NCBI GenBank assembly: GCA_913048175.1
Contig: CAJWVX010000006.1
Span: 1-49,826, forward strand
DNA length: 49,826 bases
Direction: 5' to 3'
Source: an uncultured Flavobacteriales bacterium
Lineage (GTDB): Bacteria; Bacteroidota; Bacteroidia; Flavobacteriales_E; Vicingaceae
The notes beneath the pieces are model-generated. The model saw nothing but the letters and a program-made list of their open reading frames with translations, had not been told where the DNA came from and did no database searches. Made by a program: the position numbers and the translations under genes. The number at the start of each line of letters is the position of its first letter. The first letter of the stretch is position 1. This document shows, piece after piece, positions 8,822 through 16,594 of the stretch.

Positions 8822-9475
8822 ATGAACTCCATTAAGGCAGTAATATATGATATGGATGGTGTTATAATTGACTCTGAACCATTATGGAGAGAAGCTTTAA
8901 TATATTGCTTTAACAAAGTTGGTTTTGACTTTAGTCAAGATAAATGTAGAGTAACCCAAGGTATGCGTTTAATCGAAGTTGTTGAATACTGGTACGCTCA
9001 ACAACCTTGGAAAGGGAAATCTATTAAAGAAGTTGATCAAGATATTCTAACAAAAGTAACAGCACTTATTTCTGAAAAAGGAATAGCAATGGATGGTGTT
9101 TATGAATCTATAGAACTATTTAAATCTAAAGGATACAAAATAGCTCTTGCCTCCTCTTCTGCTTCATCTTTAATAAATGTTGTATTAGATAAATTAAATA
9201 TTAAAGATGAATTTGAAGTAGTAAATTCTGCTGAGTATTTAAAATTTGGAAAACCACATCCTGAAGTATTTATAAAAACTGCCCAAGAATTAAATGTTCC
9301 TCCAATAAACTGTTTAGTTATTGAAGATTCATTTCATGGTGTTTTAGCTGGTAAATCTGCAGTAATGAAAGTTATCGCTATCCCTGAAGAGAAATATCAT
9401 AACGATCCAAGATTTAGTATTGCGGATTATAATTTAAAAAGTTTAAAAGAATTAGACACTATAAATTTTGACTGA
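8822..9475 (+). CDS. HAD-superfamily sugar-phosphate phosphatase (HxpB/YniC-like)
   Basis: 217-residue cytoplasmic HAD hydrolase, subfamily IA. Motif I is YDMDGV, with Asp10 as nucleophile and Asp12 as general acid; the following IDSEPLW is typical of YniC/HxpB-type hexose-phosphate phosphatases and beta-phosphoglucomutases. Motif II is ALASSSA, motif III is the lysine in KFGKPHPE, and motif IV is VIEDSFHG. The helical cap lies at about residues 17-80. It sits between the SGNH and MBOAT genes and overlaps the MBOAT gene by 8 bases, so it shares that operon. Its relation to O-acetylation is unclear; it may supply or clear a sugar phosphate, or simply be a passenger. The exact substrate cannot be read from sequence. 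Confidence 0.85.
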   Translation: MNSIKAVIYDMDGVIIDSEPLWREALIYCFNKVGFDFSQDKCRVTQGMRLIEVVEYWYAQQPWKGKSIKEVDQDILTKVTALISEKGIAMDGVYESIELFKSKGYKIALASSSASSLINVVLDKLNIKDEFEVVNSAEYLKFGKPHPEVFIKTAQELNVPPINCLVIEDSFHGVLAGKSAVMKVIAIPEEKYHNDPRFSIADYNLKSLKELDTINFD

Positions 9476-11171
9476 AATAACTAACATATCAGAATGGTTT
9501 TCTTGGTTTTTTAGTGCCGAAAACGTAAAGAATATTTTTACTTATAACGAAGGTGAGCCTCTAATATTTACTGGTTTTTACTTTTGGGCATTTTTTGCTG
9601 TTGTCCTTACTTTCTATTCTATTATACATAAAAAGAGAGCAATGCGAAATGCTTTCTTATTTTTTGTTAGTCTCTTTTTTTATTACAAAACAAGTGGTTT
9701 ATTTATAAGTATACTTCTCTTTTCTACCCTTTGTGATTATATAATCGGACATCTGATTCATTCATCAAAAAAACAAATAGTCAAAAAAATATTTGTTGCT
9801 ACAAGTGTAATTATCAATCTTTTTGTACTCTGCTATTTTAAATATGCTTACTTCTTTACAGATGCATTTAACGCATTCTTCCAAACTAATTATGAAGTAT
9901 TTAATCACTTTGCACAGTGGACAAATAACTATGCAGATACGCACTTTAGTGTAAATAAGATCTTACTTCCAGTAGGAGTTTCATTTTATACTTTTCAAAC
10001 TATAAGTTATGCCGTTGATGTTTATCGTAAAGAGATTAAACCAGTAAAAAGTATTTTAGATTTTGGTTTCTATGTTTCTTTCTTCCCTCAATTAGTTGCA
10101 GGACCAATTGTACGAGCAGCAGATTTTATTCCTCAGCTTTATAAACCTTACAGCTTATCTAAATACAACTTTGGTTTAGCCCTATTTTGGATTTTAAAAG
10201 GTCTAACTAAAAAAGTAATTATTGGAGATTATATAGCCGTAAATTTTATTGATAGAATTTTTGATAACCCAATGATGTTTACAGGTTTTGAAAACCTTAT
10301 GGCTTTATATGGTTACTCCTTACAGGTTTATGCCGATTTTTCTGGATATACAGATATGGCCATTGGAATAGCACTTTTAATGGGCTTTACGTTACCTAAG
10401 AACTTTGATTCACCCTACAAGGCTAAAAACGTTGGAGAGTTTTGGAAACGTTGGCACATTAGTTTATCTGGCTGGTTAAAAGATTACTTATACATTCCTT
10501 TAGGAGGAAACCGTGGAGGTAGTGTTGGAACTTGGATTGCTTTAGTCTTCATATCTGCTTTTATAATAATGCTTTCAGGTAAAATGATTGTTCTCTATGG
10601 CTTTATTTGGGCAACGCTACTAATTACTTTCTTAGCCATTTGGATAAAATCTTTTAGAGCTTGGTTAACCACCAATATCAATCTTTTAATTACTATGTTA
10701 TTAGGTGGTTTATGGCATGGCGCAAGTTGGCAATTTGTTATTTGGGGTGGTCTAAATGGTTTAGGACTTATCGTATATAAACTTTGGCGAAAAATTAGTC
10801 CTTACGAGAAGTTCGACAATGCTATTGGAATAGTAATTAAAGTATTTGTAACATTCAACTTTATCACTTTTACCCGTATTTGGTTTAGAGCAGAAAACAT
10901 GGAATCTACTTGGCAAATAATTAATCGAATCGGTACAAGTTTTAACGCATCATTAATTCCTGGAATATTAGTTTCTTACAGTAATGTTTTTGTAATGATG
11001 TTACTTGGTTTTGTTATTCACTGGCTACCTGTTAAGGTTAAAGATTGGTATAGAGATGCGTTTATTAGGTTACCATTGGTAGTGAAAATAATTGTTTCAG
11101 CAATTACTGTATTTGCTGTTTACCAAGCGATGTCTTCAGAATTACAAGCTTTTATCTACTTTCAGTTCTAA
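9468..11171 (+). CDS. MBOAT-family O-acyltransferase (AlgI/DltB/PatA-like)
   Basis: 567-residue polytopic inner-membrane protein of the membrane-bound O-acyltransferase family, which moves acyl groups, usually acetyl, across the membrane for polysaccharide or peptidoglycan modification. Family signatures are present: the FWKRWHISLS region (His330), YIPLGGNRGG, and GGLWHGASW with the presumed catalytic His417. The length fits bacterial AlgI-type members. The start is TTG 9468, inside the end of the HAD gene. Translational coupling with that gene and the two upstream SGNH genes supports one O-acetylation system. The acceptor could be peptidoglycan, given the LysM protein that opens the operon, or an exopolysaccharide; the sequence does not decide. 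Confidence 0.92.
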   Translation: MTEITNISEWFSWFFSAENVKNIFTYNEGEPLIFTGFYFWAFFAVVLTFYSIIHKKRAMRNAFLFFVSLFFYYKTSGLFISILLFSTLCDYIIGHLIHSSKKQIVKKIFVATSVIINLFVLCYFKYAYFFTDAFNAFFQTNYEVFNHFAQWTNNYADTHFSVNKILLPVGVSFYTFQTISYAVDVYRKEIKPVKSILDFGFYVSFFPQLVAGPIVRAADFIPQLYKPYSLSKYNFGLALFWILKGLTKKVIIGDYIAVNFIDRIFDNPMMFTGFENLMALYGYSLQVYADFSGYTDMAIGIALLMGFTLPKNFDSPYKAKNVGEFWKRWHISLSGWLKDYLYIPLGGNRGGSVGTWIALVFISAFIIMLSGKMIVLYGFIWATLLITFLAIWIKSFRAWLTTNINLLITMLLGGLWHGASWQFVIWGGLNGLGLIVYKLWRKISPYEKFDNAIGIVIKVFVTFNFITFTRIWFRAENMESTWQIINRIGTSFNASLIPGILVSYSNVFVMMLLGFVIHWLPVKVKDWYRDAFIRLPLVVKIIVSAITVFAVYQAMSSELQAFIYFQF

Positions 11172-11202
11172 AAGTGGTAATTTCGAACTTAGATTTAAGC
11201 TT

Positions 11203-12561
11203 ATGAAAAAATTACTGCCATTACTATTTATTGTTATTTCAGCAAATTCTTTTGCTCAAACAGATTCTACTTTTATTAGAAAAATATATGATGAAGCTCT
11301 AGAACAAGGAGAATCACATAAAAACCTAAGAAGTCTTTGTAAAGATATCGGAGCAAGAATAACTGGTTCTGCAGAGGCTCAAATGGCTATAAAATGGGGC
11401 GAAAAACTGCTAAAATCGTATAATTTTGACACCGTTTATTTACAAGAAATAAAAGTGCCTCATTGGGAACGTGGAACAACTGAAGCAGCTTGGATAGAAA
11501 ATGAAGACGGAGAAATTATTAAACTTGATATTTTAGCCTTAGGTGGTTCTGTTGGTACAAATGGCTTAATTTCTGGTGAAGTAATTGAAGTATCAGATCT
11601 TAAAGCGTTAAAACAACTTACAGAAGATGATGTAAAAGGCAAAATCGTTTTTTTAAGTCAACCTTTTGATAAAAAGAATATACAGACTTCTAAGTCTTAT
11701 GGCGCTTGTTATCCAATACGAGGACTTGGAACAAATGAAGCTGGAAAACTAAATGCTAGAGCTGTTGTAATTCGCTCTTTAGCAACTCCAGAAGATGATT
11801 TTCCGCACACAGGAACAATGAGTTATGATACGGATGTAAATAAGATTCCTGGCGCTGCAATGAGTACAAATAATGCTACATTACTTTCAAACTGGTTAAA
11901 AAAGGGAAAGGTTACTTTAAAAATAGAAATGGATTGTAAAACATATCCTAATGTAACTTCTTATAATGTTATTGCTGAAATAAATGGGAAAGATGATAAA
12001 GTAATCACTTGGGGTGGACACTTAGACTCTTGGGATGTTGGTGAGGGTGCACATGATGATGGTGCTGGAATTGCTCATAGTATTGAAGCATTAAGAATTT
12101 TAAAAAAACTAGGTTATCAACCAAATCATAAATTACGTTGCGTGCTATTTATGAATGAAGAGAATGGTAATATGGGTGGAAAAAGCTATGCTAAAATTGT
12201 TTCTGAAAAAAAAGAAGAACACATTTGTGCTATAGAAAGTGATAGAGGAGGTTTTTTACCTGTTGGTTTTGATGTAAATGGAACTAATGAACATCTAAAA
12301 ATGGTTCAAAGTTTTGAGACCTTATTGAGCAGTTTTGAGTTATACCGTTTTCGCAAAGGTTTTGGAGGAGTTGATATCGGTCCTTTAAAAGAATATTACC
12401 CTAATATGATTCAATTAGGATTAGCTATTAATTCTCAAGCTTATTTCAATTATCATCATACTCATAATGATGTTTTTGAGAATGTTAACAAACGTGAACT
12501 GGAACTTGGAAGTGCAGCAATGGCTTCAATGATTTACTTAATGGATAAAACGTTAGAGTAA
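11203..12561 (+). CDS. Secreted M28-family zinc peptidase (carboxypeptidase Q-like)
   Basis: 452-residue exported aminopeptidase or carboxypeptidase. The signal peptide ends ANSFAQ (about 1-19). A PA-type insertion lies between about residues 110 and 250, and the M28 catalytic domain follows. Zinc ligands and catalytic residues are visible: His273 in GGHLDSWD, Asp285 in AHDDGAG, Glu319/Glu320 in MNEEN, Asp347 in ESDRG, and the final histidine in YHHTHND (418-421). The frame is open upstream to a TTG at 11092, but that would overlap the MBOAT gene. ATG 11203 gives a clean signal peptide (MKKLLPLLFI) and a 31-base gap. It probably degrades peptides or dipeptides outside the inner membrane. No functional link to the upstream locus is evident. 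Confidence 0.92.
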   Translation: MKKLLPLLFIVISANSFAQTDSTFIRKIYDEALEQGESHKNLRSLCKDIGARITGSAEAQMAIKWGEKLLKSYNFDTVYLQEIKVPHWERGTTEAAWIENEDGEIIKLDILALGGSVGTNGLISGEVIEVSDLKALKQLTEDDVKGKIVFLSQPFDKKNIQTSKSYGACYPIRGLGTNEAGKLNARAVVIRSLATPEDDFPHTGTMSYDTDVNKIPGAAMSTNNATLLSNWLKKGKVTLKIEMDCKTYPNVTSYNVIAEINGKDDKVITWGGHLDSWDVGEGAHDDGAGIAHSIEALRILKKLGYQPNHKLRCVLFMNEENGNMGGKSYAKIVSEKKEEHICAIESDRGGFLPVGFDVNGTNEHLKMVQSFETLLSSFELYRFRKGFGGVDIGPLKEYYPNMIQLGLAINSQAYFNYHHTHNDVFENVNKRELELGSAAMASMIYLMDKTLE

Positions 12562-12612
12562 CGTTAAAACCTTATTTCAAAAGTTAAATACACCTAGTTA
12601 AGGATGAACGGT

Positions 12613-12644
12613 TTGTCTTATATTATTCAAATATCCTATATTTA
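12613..12644 (+). promoter_or_regulatory. Candidate Bacteroidota promoter for the ABC/GNAT operon
   Basis: TTG at 12613-12615, a 21-base spacer and TATATTTA at 12637-12644 approximate the TTG-N-TAnnTTTG consensus with one mismatch at the last base. The predicted transcript would start about ten bases before the TTG start codon at 12662. Confidence 0.4.
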
Positions 12645-12661
12645 CTTACTAATTTAGATAT

Positions 12662-13549
12662 TTGAACACAATTCTTAACATAAACGGTATTTCCAAAAGC
12701 TACGGAAAGGTGAAAGCCTTAAATAATCTTAGCCTTAAAATTAATAAAGGCGAAATTTATGGTATTCTTGGTCCTAACGGCAGTGGAAAAACAACTACCC
12801 TCGGAATTATTCTTAATGTTTTAAATTCAGATTCGGGATCTTTCGAATGGTATGGAGAACCTCCATCTAAATATAGTAGAAAAAAAATTGGTTCTCTTTT
12901 AGAAACACCTAATTTCTATCCCTATTTATCTGCTCGTCAGAATTTATCAATTGTTTGTAAAATAAAAGAGGTTTCAGAAAAAGAAGTAGATAGAGTTTTA
13001 AGTACTGTCGGTTTAATCAACAGAGCCAATTCTAAATTTGAAACCTACTCTTTAGGCATGAAGCAAAGATTGGCCATTGCTTCTGTACTTATGGGAGATC
13101 CAGAGGTGTTGGTTTTAGATGAACCAACCAATGGGTTAGATCCCCTAGGAATATCTGAAATAAGAACTATTATACTAGATTTAGCTACTGAAGGTAAAAC
13201 CATTATTATGGCAAGCCACATTTTAGATGAAGTTGAAAAAACATGTTCTCATGTTGCAGTATTAAAAATGGGTAACCTATTAACTTTTGGACCTATACAA
13301 ACCGTATTAAATAACCAAGAACAATTATTTGTTTCTTCAGATAATTTAGACCTTCTAAAACTAACATTAAGTCAGATTGATGGTATTAGTGGAATAAACC
13401 AAGTTAGCAATAAAGTATATTTAATGCTTGCTGAAGGAAAAACGAGTGCATATCTTAATAAAGCACTATTTGATAAAGGAATTATTGTTTCTGAAATTGG
13501 AGTTCATAAATCTAACTTAGAATCTAATTTCTTAGAACTGATAAAATAG
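12662..13549 (+). CDS. ABC transporter ATP-binding protein
   Basis: 295-residue nucleotide-binding subunit of an ABC-2 type exporter. Walker A is GPNGSGKTT (residues 36-44), the signature motif is YSLGMKQRLAIA, and Walker B plus D-loop is VLVLDEPTNGLDP, followed by the switch histidine in MASHILDE. The C-terminal 70 residues form the extra domain typical of exporters with DrrA- or bacitracin-type ATPases. The start is TTG 12662; no ATG is available. The permease gene follows with no gap (ATG 13550) and a GNAT gene comes three bases after that, forming a three-gene operon. The substrate is unknown; antimicrobial peptide or lipid export is typical for this class. Confidence 0.92.
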   Translation: MNTILNINGISKSYGKVKALNNLSLKINKGEIYGILGPNGSGKTTTLGIILNVLNSDSGSFEWYGEPPSKYSRKKIGSLLETPNFYPYLSARQNLSIVCKIKEVSEKEVDRVLSTVGLINRANSKFETYSLGMKQRLAIASVLMGDPEVLVLDEPTNGLDPLGISEIRTIILDLATEGKTIIMASHILDEVEKTCSHVAVLKMGNLLTFGPIQTVLNNQEQLFVSSDNLDLLKLTLSQIDGISGINQVSNKVYLMLAEGKTSAYLNKALFDKGIIVSEIGVHKSNLESNFLELIK

Positions 13550-14329
13550 ATGTTAAACTTACTACACATAGAATATAAAAAATTGATTCCTTACTCTACC
13601 TTTTGGATGATTTTTGGATTATTTTTTTTTTTTACTCCTATTGTATTTTATGGTGCAGGGCAAATTAAAATTGAAGGATTTCCTATTGATTTTACGACAA
13701 TGTACAACTTTCCAAATATTTGGAATAACATTACCTATATAGCAAGTTGGTTTAATTTGTTAATGGGAATGCTCATAGTTATTTTAGTATGTAATGAGTT
13801 TTCTTTTAAAACATGTAGACAACATATTATTGATGGACACAGTAAGGCTGATTTTATAGTTTCTAAGATTCTTTTAATGACTTCTTTTGCTCTAATCTGT
13901 ACAGTTTACCTATTTATTACTGGAAGTCTATTTGGATTTATCTCTGGAGGAAATGGTTCTTTTACAGCACAAATTAATTATCTCTTAGTTTATTTTATTC
14001 AAGCTTTAGGGTATATGTCTGTTGGCTTGATAATAGCTGTTTTAATTAGATCTTCAGCTCTATCCATAATTATGTTTCTATTCTCTATTCTTGCAGAGAC
14101 AATTATTAGAACGTTAGTCCCTGATTTTATTGGACAGTATTTCCCAATGAAAATAATTTCTAACCTTACTCCTGTTCCTACTCCAGAAGGAATGATTACT
14201 GAACAAATGAGAAATACTATAATGCAAGAAGAAATGTGGTTAAATACAACCTTATTAATTGCTATTATATACATTTTAGCATTCTGGAGAGTAGCTTATT
14301 TTATCCTAACAAAAAAGGATATTAAATAA
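13550..14329 (+). CDS. ABC-2 type transporter permease
   Basis: 259-residue integral membrane protein with about six hydrophobic segments and the layout of ABC-2 permeases: an N-terminal amphipathic stretch, the first helix near residues 20-38, and a final helix before a short lysine-rich tail. It directly follows its ATPase gene, with ATG right after the stop, and presumably dimerises to form the export channel. It resembles permeases of bacitracin-resistance or lantibiotic-immunity type exporters, but sequence alone cannot fix the substrate. Confidence 0.85.
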   Translation: MLNLLHIEYKKLIPYSTFWMIFGLFFFFTPIVFYGAGQIKIEGFPIDFTTMYNFPNIWNNITYIASWFNLLMGMLIVILVCNEFSFKTCRQHIIDGHSKADFIVSKILLMTSFALICTVYLFITGSLFGFISGGNGSFTAQINYLLVYFIQALGYMSVGLIIAVLIRSSALSIIMFLFSILAETIIRTLVPDFIGQYFPMKIISNLTPVPTPEGMITEQMRNTIMQEEMWLNTTLLIAIIYILAFWRVAYFILTKKDIK

Positions 14330-14332
14330 AAT

Positions 14333-14848
14333 ATGATAAAAATTATAAAGGCAACAGAAAAAGATGCTTCTGTTATAATCAATATTGGAAGAAAATCTTT
14401 TATAGAAACTCACCAAACCAGTGCCCCAGAAAAAATTATTAATTCTTATTTAAATGATAAACTTTCGCTAGCTATTGTTACTGACGAGCTTTCAGATTCT
14501 TCTAATCATTTTTATCTCATTTATTATAAAGATAAAATTGCTGGTTATTCTAAAATAATATTCAATAGTACTCACCCTAACATTAATACTGAGAATATTA
14601 CAAAATTAGAAAGGCTTTATTTATTACAAGAGTTTTATGATTACAAACTGGGATACCACCTTTTCCAATTTAACCTAGCACTTTCTAAAAAGAATAAGCA
14701 GAATGGAATGTGGTTATTTGTTTGGATAGAAAACAAAAGAGCAATTAATTTCTATAAAAAGACAGACTTTAAAATTATTGGAGAACATGATTTTGCGTTA
14801 TCTAAAAATCATTCTAATCTTAACCACCAAATGTTGTTAACCTATTAA
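14333..14848 (+). CDS. GNAT-family N-acetyltransferase
   Basis: 171-residue GCN5-related acetyltransferase. The fold is recognisable from the N-terminal IKIIKATEKDASVI strand-helix, the central strand DKIAGYSKI, the KLERLYLLQEFYDYKLGYHL segment in the acetyl-CoA binding position (the usual Q/RxxGxG/A is weakly conserved as YKLGYH), and the C-terminal strand with NKRAINFYKKTDFKIIGEH. It starts three bases after the permease stop and ends the ABC operon. It may modify a toxic compound or peptide that the exporter removes; that is an inference from position only. Confidence 0.85.
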   Translation: MIKIIKATEKDASVIINIGRKSFIETHQTSAPEKIINSYLNDKLSLAIVTDELSDSSNHFYLIYYKDKIAGYSKIIFNSTHPNINTENITKLERLYLLQEFYDYKLGYHLFQFNLALSKKNKQNGMWLFVWIENKRAINFYKKTDFKIIGEHDFALSKNHSNLNHQMLLTY

Positions 14849-14892
14849 TTCTATTATAAGAAATCTTGTACTGAGAATGCCTAGGGAAAGGA

Positions 14893-15699
14893 TTACTTAA
14901 TTGGACTATCTACTTCTTTAGCCATATGGTTAAACACTTGCTTTTCTACAAAACCAGGAAACCATTTACTTAAGAACACTACTAATTTACCCTGTGTAGT
15001 TAAAACTAGTGTTCGTTTTCTTTTCTCAACACCTTTAACTATATGATTAGCCACTTCTTCAGAAGTCATCATTTTTTGCTCATCTCTTGGTGATTCTCCC
15101 TGTACAGAACCATCTGAAGATAATGCCGTATTTCTTATATTAGAAGCTGTAAATCCAGGACAAGCAACCATAACATGTAAGTTATTCTTTAAGTTTTCTG
15201 TTCTCAAAGCCTCTAAAAATCCTTGCATAGCAAATTTAGATGCCGAATAACCCGTTCGAGCAGGTAAACCAACATAACCAGCAATTGAAGATACACCAAC
15301 CACAGAACCTTTATTTTTTAAAATGTGTGGTAAAGCATATTTAGTACAATAAATAGTTCCATAAAAATTGATATTCATTACTTTTTCTAATACCTCAACA
15401 TCCATATCATTGAACACTGCACGCATAGATATCCCTGCATTATTAATTAATGTATCTATTCTCCCAAATTTAGAAATAGTCTCTTTAACCATATTTTCGC
15501 ATTCAGATTGAATAGAAACATCACATTTAACTACTAAAACCTCTACTCCTATTTTTTTTATTTTAGCTGCAACAGCATTTAATTTATCCAAGTTACGTGC
15601 CGCAATAACAATTTTTGCACCTCTATTTGCAAATTCAATAGCACATGCCTGCCCAATTCCTGATGATGCTCCGGTAATAATTACAATTTTGTTCTTCAT
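14893..15699 (-). CDS. Short-chain dehydrogenase/reductase (SDR)
   Basis: 268-residue NAD(P)-dependent oxidoreductase of the classical SDR family. The cofactor motif is TGASSGIG (residues 9-16), NNAG is at 86-89, and the active site is Ser137/138, Tyr151 and Lys155 (YSASK). The C-terminal extension with a hydrophobic patch suggests a membrane-associated acyl or steroid-type SDR, but the substrate is not inferable. The frame stays open upstream to 15747. I chose ATG 15699 because the Rossmann strand starts there (MKNKIVIITG) and a good promoter lies just upstream at 15719-15747. The gene is monocistronic and convergent with the GNAT gene. Confidence 0.92.
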   Translation of the reverse strand: MKNKIVIITGASSGIGQACAIEFANRGAKIVIAARNLDKLNAVAAKIKKIGVEVLVVKCDVSIQSECENMVKETISKFGRIDTLINNAGISMRAVFNDMDVEVLEKVMNINFYGTIYCTKYALPHILKNKGSVVGVSSIAGYVGLPARTGYSASKFAMQGFLEALRTENLKNNLHVMVACPGFTASNIRNTALSSDGSVQGESPRDEQKMMTSEEVANHIVKGVEKRKRTLVLTTQGKLVVFLSKWFPGFVEKQVFNHMAKEVDSPIK

Positions 15700-15718
15700 A
15701 ATAACATAAAATAGGCTG

Positions 15719-15747
15719 CAAATATAGTTAAGAACAAGATAAAACAA
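15719..15747 (-). promoter_or_regulatory. Bacteroidota promoter of the SDR gene
   Basis: On the reverse strand, TTG (15747-15745), an 18-base spacer and TATATTTG (15726-15719) match the Bacteroidota sigma-A consensus TTG-N-TAnnTTTG. The ATG lies 19 bases downstream of the -7 box. Confidence 0.6.
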
Positions 15748-15839
15748 CTTATTTCATTTCCTAAATCACTCTTAACCAAGCAATAAAAAAAAAAGTGAAA
15801 AAAAGTGAAAAAAAGGTTTAACAATATGAAAAACACTAT

Positions 15840-15847
15840 TATATTTG
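15840..15847 (+). promoter_or_regulatory. -7 box of tRNA-Lys copy 1
   Basis: TATATTTG fits TAnnTTTG. It lies 16 bases before the mature tRNA 5' end, within a block (ATATTTGCAATCCTTAAACG) shared with copy 2 and nearly with tRNA-His. No clear -33 TTG is visible. Confidence 0.55.
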
Positions 15848-15863
15848 CAATCCTTAAACGGAA

Positions 15864-15936
15864 GATCTGGTAGCTCAGTTGGTAGAGCATCTCCCTTTTA
15901 AGGAGAGGGTCCTGGGTTCGAGCCCCAGCCAGGTCA
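15864..15936 (+). tRNA. tRNA-Lys(UUU), copy 1
   Basis: 73 bases forming a full cloverleaf. The acceptor arm GATCTGG/CCAGGTC has one G-U pair; the D stem is GCTC/GAGC, the anticodon stem TCTCC/GGAGA with loop CTTTTAA (anticodon TTT at 15897-15899), and the T stem CTGGG/CCCAG. The discriminator is A and CCA is not encoded. Copy 2, identical over the whole tRNA, starts 190 bases downstream. Confidence 0.97.
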
Positions 15937-15941
15937 CTAAA

Positions 15942-15968
15942 AAATCCCGAACTTTGTTCGGGATTTTT
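15942..15968 (+). terminator. Rho-independent terminator of tRNA-Lys copy 1
   Basis: AATCCCGAAC pairs with GTTCGGGATT around a TTT loop and is followed by a T-run, immediately after the tRNA. The same hairpin follows copy 2. Confidence 0.9.
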
Positions 15969-16029
15969 TTATGGCTAAAACTTTTATTTTTTTATACTTA
16001 AAAATATTTGCAATGTTAAAAAACACTAG

Positions 16030-16037
16030 TATATTTG
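16030..16037 (+). promoter_or_regulatory. -7 box of tRNA-Lys copy 2
   Basis: TATATTTG lies 16 bases before the second tRNA, at the same spacing as in copy 1. Confidence 0.55.
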
Positions 16038-16053
16038 CAATCCTTAAACGGAA

Positions 16054-16126
16054 GATCTGGTAGCTCAGTTGGTAGAGCATCTCCCTTTTAAGGAGAGGGT
16101 CCTGGGTTCGAGCCCCAGCCAGGTCA
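16054..16126 (+). tRNA. tRNA-Lys(UUU), copy 2
   Basis: Identical to copy 1 through all 73 bases, with anticodon TTT at 16087-16089, a complete cloverleaf, discriminator A and no encoded CCA. It has its own promoter and terminator. Confidence 0.97.
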
Positions 16127-16132
16127 CTAAAA

Positions 16133-16160
16133 AAATCCCGAACTTTGTTCGGGATTTTTT
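16133..16160 (+). terminator. Rho-independent terminator of tRNA-Lys copy 2
   Basis: The same AATCCCGAAC/GTTCGGGATT hairpin and T-run as after copy 1. Confidence 0.9.
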
Positions 16161-16343
16161 TATACCCAAAACTTTCTTCTTTTTCGGCTCAGCAAGCATC
16201 AAGTAAGAAAGTTGTGAGATTTAAGAGAAAATATTTGTAAGTCTATATAGCCAAAAGTCTATGTTCCTAACCTCCTCTATATCTTGATGCAGTCTGTATT
16301 TCTCAAGATTCACTCACATGCTTTAACTTTTCTGTAGGAATAA

Positions 16344-16588
16344 ATAAAGAAAATAGAGGAGATAAAAATCACACTTTACACTAACCCTACATATGGGCAA
16401 CTCAGCATCACGTTAAAAGAAGCTAAATCAATAAACATTAGAAACAGCTTAGGCCAACTTATGCTAGTTCATAATCATACATCCACAGATATACTGAAGT
16501 TAGATATATCGTATTTCCCAAAGGCATATACTTTTTACAGTTAAAATTGGATGAAAATTTAATAACTAAAAAGTTAGTAAAACAATAG
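16344..16588 (+). pseudogene. Relic of a T9SS type A C-terminal sorting domain
   Basis: A decayed gene end. From 16344 the frame reads a typical pre-CTD linker and then LYTNPTYGQLSITL, INIRNSLGQLM and LKLDISYFPK, which matches the type A sorting domain (YPNPtxG, NxxGQ, LDIS). One base appears lost near 16515-16520; in the next frame the domain continues GIYFLQLK and LITKKLVKQ to TAG 16586-16588. No open frame leads into it from upstream. The 184 bases between the tRNA terminator and this relic hold nothing I can read as a gene. It is the remains of a protein once secreted by type IX secretion. Confidence 0.8.
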
Positions 16589-16594
16589 GATAAT

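Larger units (their letters stand above)
15835..16158 (+). repeat. Tandem duplication of a promoter-tRNA-Lys-terminator cassette, 190-bp period
   Basis: Two near-identical units of about 135 bases each carry the -7 box, a leader, the full tRNA and the terminator hairpin. They differ by one base just before the promoter (ACTATT versus ACTAGT) and one A in the terminator lead. The spacer between them also holds a short echo of the promoter block (ATATTTGCAATG near 16005). Each unit looks independently transcribed. The near-identity indicates a recent duplication or ongoing gene conversion. Confidence 0.9.

Noticed and set aside
11092-11202. N-terminal extension of the M28 peptidase to TTG 11092
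   Set aside because: It overlaps the MBOAT coding sequence and would bury the clean signal peptide that starts at ATG 11203.
15781-15816. A-rich direct repeat (AAAAAAGTG) before tRNA-Lys copy 1, as a CRISPR-like or regulatory array
   Set aside because: Only two to three short low-complexity units with no spacers; it is simple-sequence DNA.
15700-15890. Reverse-strand reading frames upstream of the SDR gene, including an SDR extension to 15747
   Set aside because: They run through the SDR promoter, a poly-A tract and part of tRNA-Lys copy 1, and they encode only Phe/Leu-rich low-complexity sequence.
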